Positions 44,527 through 53,144 of a stretch of DNA of 64,000 bases are shown piece by piece. Under the pieces are notes generated by a model. The model searched no databases. It saw only the letters and a list, made by a program, of their open reading frames with translations, and had not been told where the DNA came from. Source of the stretch: Dongia sedimenti (GTDB lineage Bacteria > Pseudomonadota > Alphaproteobacteria > Dongiales > Dongiaceae); NCBI GenBank assembly GCA_030715195.1, contig JAUYVI010000003.1, positions 214,960 to 278,959 of the forward strand. Direction: 5' to 3'. The translations under genes and the position numbers were made by a program. Each line of letters begins with the position of its first letter. The stretch's first letter is position 1.

Positions 44527-45330
44527 ATGTTCGCATCTCTCGGCATGTACGATCTCCCGGAACTGGCGGCGGCCACCGATGCCTGGTGGGCCGGCCTCAG
44601 CCGACACTTCGCCGCACAGGGCCTCCGCGATCTTCCGGCCGGCTTGACGCGCACCGGCGATCCGGTTGAGCGCCTGAAGGCCGAGGGCTTGATCTTCGGC
44701 CAGACTTGCGGCTTTCCGCTGACCCACAGGCTGATGGATCATGTCCAGGTCGTGGCGACGCCGCGCTATGCCGTGCCCGGCTGCGCCGGCGCGACCTACG
44801 TGAGCTGGATTGTGGTGCGGCGGGACGATCCGGCGAAGACGCTGGTGGATCTCCGCGGCCGCCGCGTCGCCTATAACGACGACGGCTCGCAATCCGGATA
44901 CAACACCTTGCGCGCCATGATCGCGCCGCTGGCCCAGGCCGGCCGGTTCTTCGGAGCCGCCATCGAGAGCGGCGCCCATCGCCGCTCCCTGGCCATGGTC
45001 AAAGCCGGTGAGGCGGATGTCGCCGCCATCGACTGCGTGACCTTTGCCTTGGTCGCCCGGGTTGCACCGGAGGAGGTGCGGGGCATCCGCATCCTGCTCG
45101 CCAGCGGCGCGGCGCCTGGACTGCTCTACGTGACCGCCTCGAGCGCCACGCCGGCCGATCTGCGGCGCCTGCAAGCCGGGCTGGTCGCCGCCTGCGCCGA
45201 CCCGGATCTGGCGGCGACGCGCTCCGCGCTCTGCCTGGATGGTTGCGAAATCCTGCCGCGCGCCGCATATGAGGTGATCCCGGCAATGGAATCGGCGGCG
45301 ATCGCCGCCGGATATCCCCGATTGGCGTGA
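44527..45330 (+). CDS. PhnD-type periplasmic-binding-protein-like domain
   Basis: A 267-residue protein of the phosphate/phosphonate/phosphite binding family (PhnD-like). Typical stretches are AEGLIFGQTCGFPLTHRL, DLRGRRVAYNDDGSQSGYNT and MVKAGEADVAAIDCVTFAL. It has no signal peptide, no lipobox and no ABC partners beside it, so it may be cytosolic and act as a sensor or carrier. It starts 12 bp after the GFA gene and ends 4 bp before the DMT exporter, so it is part of one operon. Confidence 0.75.
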   Translation: MFASLGMYDLPELAAATDAWWAGLSRHFAAQGLRDLPAGLTRTGDPVERLKAEGLIFGQTCGFPLTHRLMDHVQVVATPRYAVPGCAGATYVSWIVVRRDDPAKTLVDLRGRRVAYNDDGSQSGYNTLRAMIAPLAQAGRFFGAAIESGAHRRSLAMVKAGEADVAAIDCVTFALVARVAPEEVRGIRILLASGAAPGLLYVTASSATPADLRRLQAGLVAACADPDLAATRSALCLDGCEILPRAAYEVIPAMESAAIAAGYPRLA

Positions 45331-45334
45331 GTGT

Positions 45335-46252
45335 ATGAGCGGGCAGGTTCAAGGTCAGGGTCAAAGCGTCCTCCTTCCGAGCCTTGCCGTCGCGGCTTCC
45401 GCGGTCTTCTGGGGCACCACCTGGATTCCCTTGCGCGAGATCGACGGTCCCGGCGTGCCGGCGGAGTGGAGCGGTCTGCTGATCTATCTGGTGCCGGCCT
45501 TGCTGGTGCTGCCGATGATCCTGATTCGTCGCCACAGGGTGATTGCGGGTGGCCTGCCGCTGCTGGTCGCTGCCGTCGCGGTCGGCGCCTGCAACGGGCT
45601 ATTTGCCGTCTCCATGGTGTTCGGCGAGATCGGCATCGTCATCCTGCTGTTCTATCTCAATCCGATTTGGGCGACGGTGCTGGAGCGGGTCGTCATCGGC
45701 ACCCCGATCGCCGGCTTTCGCTGGGCCGGGATCGGTCTTGGACTGCTCGGCCTGGTGGCTTTGCAGGGCCTGGCCGGTCGGTGGCCGTTTCCGTCCAATG
45801 CCGCGGAATGGATGGGCCTGGGGGCGGGCGTCTGCTGGGCGGTCGGCCTGGTCGCCACCAATGTCGCGCGCGACTCCTCGATGGTCGAGAAGACCTTCCT
45901 GCAATTCGTCTTCGCGGCGCTGACCGCCGGCCTGCTGATCTTCCTGCTGGGCTGGACCGACCAACATCCAACCGTCGCGGGCCTCAGTGCCAGCCTGCCC
46001 TGGATCCTGGCCGCGGCGGCACTCTGGGTGGTGCCGGCGATGGGCCTCAGCCTGTGGGGCGCCAGCCACATGTCGCCGGCCCGCGCCAGTATGCTTCTGA
46101 TGCTGGAAGTGCTGGTCGGGGTCGGCTCCGCGGCCTGGCTGGCCGGTGAGGAGCTGGGCTTGAACAAGATCGTCGGTGGTGCGCTGATCCTTTCGGCCAG
46201 TCTGGTCGAGGCCTGGGGCAGCGCCAGGGCCGATGCGAAGAGGGTCGGATGA
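45335..46252 (+). CDS. EamA/DMT-family transporter
   Basis: A 305-residue protein with ten hydrophobic helices and EamA repeats (for example GLVALQGLAGRWPFPSN between helices and PARASMLLMLEVLVGVGSAA near the C-terminus). The stop overlaps the tusA-like start (ATGA). Third gene of the GFA-PhnD-EamA-TusA operon, it could move a sulfur or phosphonate compound. Direction and substrate are unknown. Confidence 0.83.
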   Translation: MSGQVQGQGQSVLLPSLAVAASAVFWGTTWIPLREIDGPGVPAEWSGLLIYLVPALLVLPMILIRRHRVIAGGLPLLVAAVAVGACNGLFAVSMVFGEIGIVILLFYLNPIWATVLERVVIGTPIAGFRWAGIGLGLLGLVALQGLAGRWPFPSNAAEWMGLGAGVCWAVGLVATNVARDSSMVEKTFLQFVFAALTAGLLIFLLGWTDQHPTVAGLSASLPWILAAAALWVVPAMGLSLWGASHMSPARASMLLMLEVLVGVGSAAWLAGEELGLNKIVGGALILSASLVEAWGSARADAKRVG

Positions 46253-46476
46253 TGGAACTGCGCCAGTTCGACGCCAAGGGCATGAAATGCCCGCTGCCCG
46301 TCCTGAAAGCGCGACGCCTGCTGAAGGAGATGCACCCCGGCGAGCAGATCGAGATCGAGGCGACCGATCCCGGCGCGCCGAAGGATTTCGTGCATTTCTG
46401 CGAAACCACCGGCCACAAACTGGTGGACAGCACGGAGCGCGACGGCGTCTACGTGATCAGGATCGAAGCCGTTTGA
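46249..46476 (+). CDS. TusA-like sulfurtransferase
   Basis: A 75-residue protein with the TusA/SirA fold. The acceptor cysteine is C14 in MKCPLPVLKARRLL and the rest follows the family (GEQIEIEATDPGAPKD, FCETTGHKL). TusA proteins carry persulfide sulfur, for tRNA thiolation or in sulfur oxidation. Its ATG overlaps the transporter stop. The gene is the last of the operon, so the operon may handle a sulfur compound. Alternative TusA-like partners elsewhere in the genome are probable. Confidence 0.85.
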   Translation: MMELRQFDAKGMKCPLPVLKARRLLKEMHPGEQIEIEATDPGAPKDFVHFCETTGHKLVDSTERDGVYVIRIEAV

Positions 46477-46492
46477 TCGGCCGTCCGAGGCT

Positions 46493-47602
46493 CTAGTTGG
46501 TCGAGGCCGCGCCCGCGCGGTGCTCGTCGTAGAACCGCTGCGCTCCAGGATGCAGGGCGAGCGGCCCGGTGTTCTCGGCCAAGGCGAAATCGATCGGGCT
46601 CTTGTCGCCGGCGGCTAGGCTCTGGCTGGCCAGCGCCTTGGCGAGGTCGTAGGCGAGCTTCGGATCGAGCGTGTCGGCCACGGTCCAGAGAATCGGCACT
46701 TCCAGGGTCGCGATTGCCGGCAGGCCTTTGTAGGTCTCGTTTTCTATGATCGTCGCCTTGATGAAGCCGTGGCGGGCAATCAGCTTCTGCGCCGGCGCGC
46801 CGTCAATCGGCAGCAGCCGCGCATCGGCGCTGTAACGCAGCGCCGCGATGTCCGGATTGGGCACGCCGTCCGACATGATCAGCGCGTCGATCTCGCCATC
46901 GACCAAAGCCGCGATGGTGGGCTGCATCTCGTCGAAGGTGAACTTCGCCCGCTTGGGCGTGATGCCATAGGCCGCCAGCACCATGGGACCGGTCACTGCG
47001 GAATCCCGCAGCTTCGGACCGAAGCCGATGGTCTTGCCCTTCAGATCGGCGAGCGATTTCGCCTTGGATGTGCCGGCCACCAGCACCTGGACCTGCGCCG
47101 CGCCGATCCGCGCCAACGCCCGCAACTCGGCTTGCGCAGCGTCGCGCTTGAACGGTTCCTCGCCGGCCATCGCCTCGGCCGCCACATCGGCCTGGGCGAC
47201 CGCGGATTCGATCGCGCCTTCGTGCAGGCTCTGCAAGTTCTCGACCGAGCCCGAGGTGGTCTGTGCAAGACCGACCAGGCCGGGCACGCCGCAGGCCGAT
47301 TTTTCGTCGCACTTTGCGGCGCCCGGCGGATTGGTGATGGCGCCCGCGATCGAGCCCGCGAGCTGATAGAGCCGCGAGCCCACGCCGCCGCCGCCGATCC
47401 GGAAATAGTTGATGTCCTGGGCCACCGCATCGGAGACGCCGGACAGGCCGGAGGAGAAGAGACGCAGGGCGCCGAAACCGGTGCCGCCGATCGCCGCCGC
47501 GCCAAGCCCCAGCAACACACGCCTCCGGTCCAGCCGCAACGCCGAGGCACCCGCAAGCGGGCGCTTCAACAAGCGTCGGATATCGACCGTTCGGCTGGTC
47601 AC
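46493..47602 (-). CDS. TAXI-family TRAP transporter solute-binding protein
   Basis: A 369-residue periplasmic protein. A twin-arginine-like stretch LRLDRRRVLLGLGAAAIGGTG precedes a hydrophobic segment, so export may use Tat. The TAXI core begins INYFRIGGGGVGSRLYQLAG and has LADLKGKTIGFGPKLRDS. TAXI subunits normally work with a fused DctQM membrane component; none is visible in the window. The start is a GTG. The ligand (glutamate-like in characterised cases) is unknown here. Confidence 0.82.
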   Translation of the reverse strand: MTSRTVDIRRLLKRPLAGASALRLDRRRVLLGLGAAAIGGTGFGALRLFSSGLSGVSDAVAQDINYFRIGGGGVGSRLYQLAGSIAGAITNPPGAAKCDEKSACGVPGLVGLAQTTSGSVENLQSLHEGAIESAVAQADVAAEAMAGEEPFKRDAAQAELRALARIGAAQVQVLVAGTSKAKSLADLKGKTIGFGPKLRDSAVTGPMVLAAYGITPKRAKFTFDEMQPTIAALVDGEIDALIMSDGVPNPDIAALRYSADARLLPIDGAPAQKLIARHGFIKATIIENETYKGLPAIATLEVPILWTVADTLDPKLAYDLAKALASQSLAAGDKSPIDFALAENTGPLALHPGAQRFYDEHRAGAASTN

Positions 47603-47933
47603 GGCGCGTTCCTTGAGAAGCGAATCAGCGCATCAATCAAGATATAGGCGGGAGTCTTTAAGCTCCAGTAAAACGCCCGTTATAATGACACCCGTCACTG
47701 TGCGTTTTTCTCATTGAGAAAGAACGATGCCGGTGCGGCGGTGCGGTGACCGAAGTGAGGCGCTTTCGCGGCAGCGCGCCGTGCCGGAGCAACTGGCTCC
47801 ATCGCCGTGGAGGAACTGGCCCGCTGGAACGTATGTCGCGTCGGATTTGCGCAGGGTCCCGGCGAATGGCATCAATCCCGGAGGCTCTGCTATCAGCCAT
47901 CCAGATACCCAGATGATCGGGGGAGCATTTCCA
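47603..47933. other. Non-coding region before acyl-CoA synthetase gene
   Basis: This 331 bp gap between divergent genes has no supported gene. It holds a plus-strand TATAAT at 47681-47686 and a small hairpin TTTCTC-ATT-GAGAAA at 47707-47721. The short open frame from 47727 gives no recognisable protein before the GTG at 47934. Confidence 0.5.
47681..47686 (+). promoter_or_regulatory. Possible -10 box for the acyl-CoA synthetase gene
   Basis: A perfect TATAAT with weak TTAAGC at the -35 position (about 17 bp spacing). It would give a leader of about 240 bases. Weak evidence. Confidence 0.25.
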
Positions 47934-50063
47934 GTGCAGTCGGCCCATGTGAAGTCGGCGGATACAAACTCGGGGCGGGCGCGAAATCTGCGTCGCCTGC
48001 TGAAGCCGCGTCATGTCTGCATCGTCGGCGGTCAGGCGATGGAGGACTCGATCCGACGCTGCGCCGATACCGGCTTCGGCGGCGAGATCTGGGTGGTGAA
48101 CCCGAAGCGGAGCGAATTGGGCGGCCGCAAATGCTACGCCTCGATCGCCGATCTCCCCGAGGCGCCCGACGCCACCTTCATCGCAGTGCCGCGCGAGCCG
48201 ACGATCGAGATCCTGCGTGCCCTCAACGCCGCGGGCGCCGGCGGCGCCATCTGCTATGCGGCGGGTTATGCCGAGGTGGGCGGCGAGGGCCACGGGCTGC
48301 AGAAGCAGCTGATCGACGCCGTCGGCGACCTCGCCATGGTCGGCCCGAATTGCTACGGCATCCTGAACCAGCTCGACGGGATTGCGCTCTGGCCGACGGG
48401 ACATAACGGGCGCCGTGTGGAATCCGGCTGCGCCTTCATCGGCCAGAGCGGCAACATCGCGCTCAACGTGACCGCCAACGACCGCTCGGTCCCGTTCGCT
48501 TATGTGATCAGCTCCGGCAACCAGGTGATCCTCACCGTCGCCGATTTCGTCGATGCGCTGACCGAGGATCCCAAAGTCTCGGCGATCGGCCTCTACATCG
48601 AGGGCATCGACGACGTTCCGGCCTTCAGCCGCGCCGCCGCCAAGGCGATGCAGGCCGGAAAACCGCTGGTCGCCCTGAAGGCCGGCAAGTCCGCGCTCGG
48701 CGCCAAGCTCGCCATGAGCCACACCAGCTCCCTGGCCGGCAGCGACCGGATGTATGATTCCCTGTTCGAGCGCCTCGGTGTCATCCGCGTCGATTCCCTG
48801 CCGCAGCTGATGGAGACCATGAAATTCGTCTCCACCGCCGGCCTGCCCAAGGGCAACCGGCTCGCGGTCTTCACCTGCTCGGGCGGCGACGGCTTGATGA
48901 CGGCGGACATCGCGGAGGCGATCGACCTGCCGCTGCCGCAGCACAGCCCGGCCCAGGTGGCGGATCTGCGTGCCCAGCTGCCGAATTTCGCGACGATCTC
49001 CAATCCGCTCGATTACAACACCTCGCTCTGGGGCCATGAGGACCTGCTGACCCGCTGCTTCGACACCGTGATGGCCGGCCATTATGACGCCGGCATGCTG
49101 GTGATCGACTATGCGACCGATGGCGAGGCCAGCGAGCAGGCCTGGGACTGTTCAGTCAAGGCGTTGCTCACGGCCTGCAAGACCAACGGTAAGCTGCCGA
49201 TTGTCACCGCGACCCTGCCGGAGCTGCTGCCCGCGCGCGTGCGCGACCTGGTGATCGGCGGACATGGCGCCCCGATGCAGGGCCTGAAGGAGGCGTTGTG
49301 CGCCTTCGCCGCCACCGAGCGCTTCGCGCGGCACCGCGAGCGTCTGGAGAAAGACGGCCTCGATGGCATCACCGTCCCGCCGACCCCGAAGCCTACCGGC
49401 GACGGCCACCTGCTGCCCGAATACGAGGCCAAGCAGCAGCTCTCGGCTTACGGGTTGAGCGTGCCCGATGCCCGGGTCGTGGCGCCCGCGGATGCCGCTT
49501 CCGCCGCAGCCGCGTTGGGCTTCCCCGTGGTGCTGAAGGTCGCCGAGCCGGTGCTGGCGCATAAGACCGAGGCGGGCGCCGTCGCCGTCAACCTGAAATC
49601 GGCCGCCGACGTTGAGGCGGCCCTGGAGCGCATGGCCGCCTCGCTCGCGCAATACAAGCCCGGCGCCGTCATTGCGAAGGTGCTGGTCGAGCGCATGGTC
49701 GCCGATGTGGTGGCCGAGCTCATCATCGGCGTGAAGCGCGATCCGCAATTCGGCATGGCGCTGGTGATCGGCGCCGGCGGCATCCTGGTCGAGATGGTGC
49801 AGGATTCCGCCATGCTGCTGCTGCCGACCGACCGTGCCGCGATCGAGCGCGCGATCGACGGCTTGAAGATCGCGAAGCTGCTGAAAGGCTATCGCGGCCG
49901 TCCCGCCGGTGACCTTAGTGCGGTCGCCAACGCCGTGGCCGCGGTCGCCGCCTTCGCGGAATCGCATCGCGGAGAACTGCTGGAACTCGATGTCAATCCG
50001 CTGATGGTGCTGAAGACCGGCGCCGTCGCCGTGGACGCGCTGGTGGTGCTGGCGGAGGGGTAG
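47934..50063 (+). CDS. NDP-forming acyl-CoA synthetase (acetate-CoA ligase family)
   Basis: A 709-residue enzyme. The chosen GTG at 47934 follows a strong GGGGGAG; an ATG at 47913 is close upstream. Domain order: CoA-binding Rossmann domain (about 25-130), succinyl-CoA ligase-like domains (about 140-460, with GFIGQSGNIAL-type GCAFIGQSGNIALNVTAN), then a C-terminal ATP-grasp domain (about 485-705) with LPEYEAKQQLSAYGL and GIELELDVNPL-like LLELDVNPLMVL. It forms acyl-CoA from acid, CoA and ATP via a phosphohistidine. Substrate unknown; such enzymes use acetate, pimelate or aromatic acids. It is a single gene. Confidence 0.87.
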   Translation: MQSAHVKSADTNSGRARNLRRLLKPRHVCIVGGQAMEDSIRRCADTGFGGEIWVVNPKRSELGGRKCYASIADLPEAPDATFIAVPREPTIEILRALNAAGAGGAICYAAGYAEVGGEGHGLQKQLIDAVGDLAMVGPNCYGILNQLDGIALWPTGHNGRRVESGCAFIGQSGNIALNVTANDRSVPFAYVISSGNQVILTVADFVDALTEDPKVSAIGLYIEGIDDVPAFSRAAAKAMQAGKPLVALKAGKSALGAKLAMSHTSSLAGSDRMYDSLFERLGVIRVDSLPQLMETMKFVSTAGLPKGNRLAVFTCSGGDGLMTADIAEAIDLPLPQHSPAQVADLRAQLPNFATISNPLDYNTSLWGHEDLLTRCFDTVMAGHYDAGMLVIDYATDGEASEQAWDCSVKALLTACKTNGKLPIVTATLPELLPARVRDLVIGGHGAPMQGLKEALCAFAATERFARHRERLEKDGLDGITVPPTPKPTGDGHLLPEYEAKQQLSAYGLSVPDARVVAPADAASAAAALGFPVVLKVAEPVLAHKTEAGAVAVNLKSAADVEAALERMAASLAQYKPGAVIAKVLVERMVADVVAELIIGVKRDPQFGMALVIGAGGILVEMVQDSAMLLLPTDRAAIERAIDGLKIAKLLKGYRGRPAGDLSAVANAVAAVAAFAESHRGELLELDVNPLMVLKTGAVAVDALVVLAEG

Positions 50064-50072
50064 GGCGGGGCG

Positions 50073-51197
50073 CTAACGCCGCCGCTGCTGCAGCTTCAGG
50101 ATCGACTTCAGGTATTCCGGATCGACCGACCAGCGCTCGACCATCTTCTTGGCGGCGTCCGTGCTGACGCGGTCGAACAGTTCCAGCGATTTCGACATGA
50201 GATAGGGGTCGCGGGTCATCGGTTCGGTGCGTGCGCGCTGCATCAGCATGAACAGGGTGACGAAGCTCGAGCGGTCGATGCCGGCCGCCCGGCAGGCAAC
50301 CACCAGGCCTTCGCCGGTCGAATCATAGATCAGCTTGCGCGCCAGGATCGGCTTAACACCGATCCGTTCACCGAGCATGGCTTCGAACAGCGGCGTCTCG
50401 CCCCGGCGCAAGGTCTCGACGATAATATCGGGTGTCAGGTCCTGGCGTTCGGCCAGCTGTCGCGCGAGGTTGATCGCCGGATCGTCGGCGGCCGGCAATG
50501 AAACGCTCTGGGCCGCCTGTTGGGCGATCTGGCTCAGCGCCAGATCGAGTTCCACGGGGTCGACCGGGAAATTCTCGACGATGAACTGCCGCATCGCCGC
50601 GGAAACCCAACAGTACATCCGCTTGGCGAGGTCCTGGGGCAGGTCGGCGCGCCGCAGCAGCGGTTCCTGATAGACGTCGAGCGTCTTCGACTGGTCGACG
50701 AGATAGGTCATGGTCGCCGCCGAGATCCGCGCACCGTGATTCTCCAGCAGCGCCTTGATGACATCGACCGAATTGGTGGCGACCAGTGCGTCGCAGACCG
50801 GCTCGTTCAGCGAGCGCCGCATGGCGATCGCCAGGCGATGGCTGATGGTGCGGTGGCGCACGATCTCCATCAGGTCCTCATCCTCCAGCAGCGGGCTGTT
50901 CAGCAGGATCGGCGAGGCGATGTCGAACTCGTCATTGGCCAGCAGCGTGGTGACCTCGCGCGGCGCATGCGGCGAGAGCGCGAGCTTCTCCGCCAAGGCC
51001 TTGCGTACCGGGCGGGCGACGTCCTGGATCAGCTTCTTCAGAATGTCGTTGACGAGGGCGCGCTCCTGCAGGGTCAGGATGCGGCCGTGATCGCCCATCA
51101 GGTCGCCGATCGCTGTCACAAGATGGCTCCGACCCTGGGTCGTGCGATCGTGCGCGAGGTCGATCAGGCTCCGAACGTCATTCGCAATCGCGGACAT
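50073..51197 (-). CDS. DUF2336 family protein
   Basis: A 374-residue soluble helical protein. The pattern SLIDLAHDRTTQGRSHLVTA, LLANDEFDIASPILLNSPLL and SRSFVTLFMLMQR-like SSFVTLFMLMQRAR is the DUF2336 family, essentially restricted to alphaproteobacteria. The repeats suggest a HEAT-like solenoid. The function is unknown. The ATG at 51197 is used; a TTG 6 codons upstream is possible. Upstream lie two CtrA-like boxes. It converges with the acyl-CoA synthetase gene. Confidence 0.78.
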   Translation of the reverse strand: MSAIANDVRSLIDLAHDRTTQGRSHLVTAIGDLMGDHGRILTLQERALVNDILKKLIQDVARPVRKALAEKLALSPHAPREVTTLLANDEFDIASPILLNSPLLEDEDLMEIVRHRTISHRLAIAMRRSLNEPVCDALVATNSVDVIKALLENHGARISAATMTYLVDQSKTLDVYQEPLLRRADLPQDLAKRMYCWVSAAMRQFIVENFPVDPVELDLALSQIAQQAAQSVSLPAADDPAINLARQLAERQDLTPDIIVETLRRGETPLFEAMLGERIGVKPILARKLIYDSTGEGLVVACRAAGIDRSSFVTLFMLMQRARTEPMTRDPYLMSKSLELFDRVSTDAAKKMVERWSVDPEYLKSILKLQQRRR

Positions 51198-51297
51198 GGT
51201 GGCAGATGCGCCCAAGACAGTATTCCCAGAGAGATCAGCCCGCTCCGACCTAAGCCGCCGAGCTGGCGCGCTTTTTCATCGAACAGAATGACCATTG

Positions 51298-51338
51298 TTA
51301 ATCAGAAGTTAGCTGAGCATCGGTTAGCAAAGCATTAA
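51298..51338. promoter_or_regulatory. Pair of CtrA-like boxes upstream of DUF2336 gene
   Basis: TTAA-N7-TTAG (51298-51312) and TTAG-N7-TTAA (51324-51338) each match the CtrA consensus TTAA-N7-TTAA at 7 of 8 positions. They are about 100-140 bp upstream of the DUF2336 start in a locally AT-rich tract, which raises the chance of random hits. Confidence 0.35.
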
Positions 51339-51412
51339 TCCGCCGGGCGATCGGCTGCTAACCTTTCCGTCGATTTTGAGCATCACGGTGTGGGCGACGG
51401 GGCGAAGCCGGT

Positions 51413-53011
51413 TCAGGCCGGCCGGATCACGTCAGGTTTTCCGTCATAATCGTAGTCCATGCCGATGGAATCCGGCGTGCCGTCCTCGTTGTCGTCGATC
51501 TCCCAGACGTCGCATTCGCCGGTCTTCTCATTGCCATAGATGATGCGGGCTTCCGGCTTGCCGTCCTGATTGCGGTCGAGCAGGCCGTAATCGACCGCGC
51601 CGTCGCCATCCTGATCGAGCAGATAGAGATCCGGCTTGCCGTCGCCGCTGACATCGACGCCCCAGCGTTCCGGCTTGCCGTCGTGGTTGTCGTCGTAGCT
51701 CCAGGTCTCGTAATCGTTCTCGCTGCTGCCGGTCTGCGCGGCGCTCTGCACTTTCGCGCCGCTGTCGTTGGACTCCGATGCCTTGGCTTCGATCAGCGAG
51801 CCGTCGGCCAGGCGGTCGCCGTTCATCTGCATCACCCGCGTGACCTCATCGACCGAGACCGCGTAGTTCAGCCCCTGCGCGCCGGCATCGACGAAGCTGT
51901 TGATCCCGATGAGCCGGCCCTCGTCGTCGAGCAGCGGCCCGCCGGAATTGCCGGGATTGATCGGCGTCTGGGTCTGGATCACGTCGGCCTGGTGCTCGTA
52001 GTGGGAATCGTCCCAGCCGTATTTCGGCCGGATCTGGCTGACATAGCCGCGGGCGTAGCTCCAGAACTCGCCGTGCGGATGGCCGATTGCATTCACCTCC
52101 TCGCCGATCTCGACGCTCGAAGGGTCGCCCAGCGCGACCAGGGTCATGTCCTGCGGCGGGTTCTTGATGCGAATGAGCGCCAGGTCGGCCACCACGTCGA
52201 TCCGCTCGACCGTCGCGTCATAGGACTTGGCGCCATCCACCGAGGCGCCGGCCGCCGGCATGAAGATGACCGAGACTTCGTCGGCGCCGGCCACCACATG
52301 GTGGTTGGTCACGACCAGTCCGCCCTGGTTCAGGATCGCGCCGGCGCCGATGAAATCGCCGTTGACCACCAGCACGACGCCGTTCGCGACCTTCTTGAAG
52401 ACGTTCGAGCCGACGCTGCGGTTGGTGGAGGCCGCCGCGGCCGGAGCCTGCTCGAGCGCCTTCGCCACCGTTTCCGATTTTGCGACCACGTCAGTCGCCT
52501 GATCATAGGCACCGAGATTGACCCCGCCGATCGACCGGGTCCGCGTGGCGCCGCTGCCGGCGCTCTCGGTCACCAGATTGCCGATCTGCATCACGCTGGA
52601 ATCGACGATGCGATAGCTGGTCTTGGCCAGCACCGCGCCGGACGCATCCTCGGCCGCGAGTTTCTCTTCGCCGAGCCCGCTGGTCACCGAATACCAACCG
52701 CCGTCCTCCGGGACGCGTTTGCTCTCACCGGCTTTGAGCGCGATCCCCTGTGCCAGCAAGGCCGGCGCGCCGTCGCTGGGCGTGTAGCGGAGGCTGACCG
52801 TGGCATCCGCCCTGGCCGTGATGATCAGGGCCAGCTTGGTGCCGATGGTGACGGGGTCGCCGGCATCGATGTTGATCGGCCGCGCATCCGCGGTGCCGTT
52901 CCGCGGCTGGGTGATCATCTGGAGCTGCACGGCGTCTTCGGCCCGCGCGGGTTGCGCCACGCAGCCCAGTACGGCCAGCAGCACGGCCGCCATAACCCGA
53001 ACCCACATCAT
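51413..53011 (-). CDS. Secreted trypsin-like serine protease with Ca-binding-type repeats
   Basis: A 532-residue exported protein. Signal peptide MMWVRVMAAVLLAVLGCVAQ, cleavage near ARA-ED at 24. A DUF4384-like beta domain (about 40-130) comes first, then the S1/Deg-type protease (about 205-410) with triad H238 (TNHHVV), D276 (ADLALI) and S356 (GNSGGPL). No PDZ domain follows. The C-terminus (about 445-532) has several DxDGDG- or DNxDGxP-type repeats, like calcium-binding or type-3 thrombospondin repeats. It probably cleaves proteins in the periplasm or outside. No adjacent partner gene is seen. Confidence 0.85.
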   Translation of the reverse strand: MMWVRVMAAVLLAVLGCVAQPARAEDAVQLQMITQPRNGTADARPINIDAGDPVTIGTKLALIITARADATVSLRYTPSDGAPALLAQGIALKAGESKRVPEDGGWYSVTSGLGEEKLAAEDASGAVLAKTSYRIVDSSVMQIGNLVTESAGSGATRTRSIGGVNLGAYDQATDVVAKSETVAKALEQAPAAAASTNRSVGSNVFKKVANGVVLVVNGDFIGAGAILNQGGLVVTNHHVVAGADEVSVIFMPAAGASVDGAKSYDATVERIDVVADLALIRIKNPPQDMTLVALGDPSSVEIGEEVNAIGHPHGEFWSYARGYVSQIRPKYGWDDSHYEHQADVIQTQTPINPGNSGGPLLDDEGRLIGINSFVDAGAQGLNYAVSVDEVTRVMQMNGDRLADGSLIEAKASESNDSGAKVQSAAQTGSSENDYETWSYDDNHDGKPERWGVDVSGDGKPDLYLLDQDGDGAVDYGLLDRNQDGKPEARIIYGNEKTGECDVWEIDDNEDGTPDSIGMDYDYDGKPDVIRPA

Positions 53012-53144
53012 CTGACCCTCCCACCGGTATGTGCGGAATTTTGCGCCAGTGCCGGGACGCGGGGAAGGGGCGAATCAGCGAGCGCCCTGACAAGCGGGTG
53101 TGCGCAGCCTCGGATTGCCGAGATCGAGCGTCGGGCTCTCTCGA

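Noticed and set aside
47727..47933. N-terminal extension of the acyl-CoA synthetase frame
   Set aside because: The strong ribosome site and family start point to the GTG at 47934; the extra codons have no family similarity.
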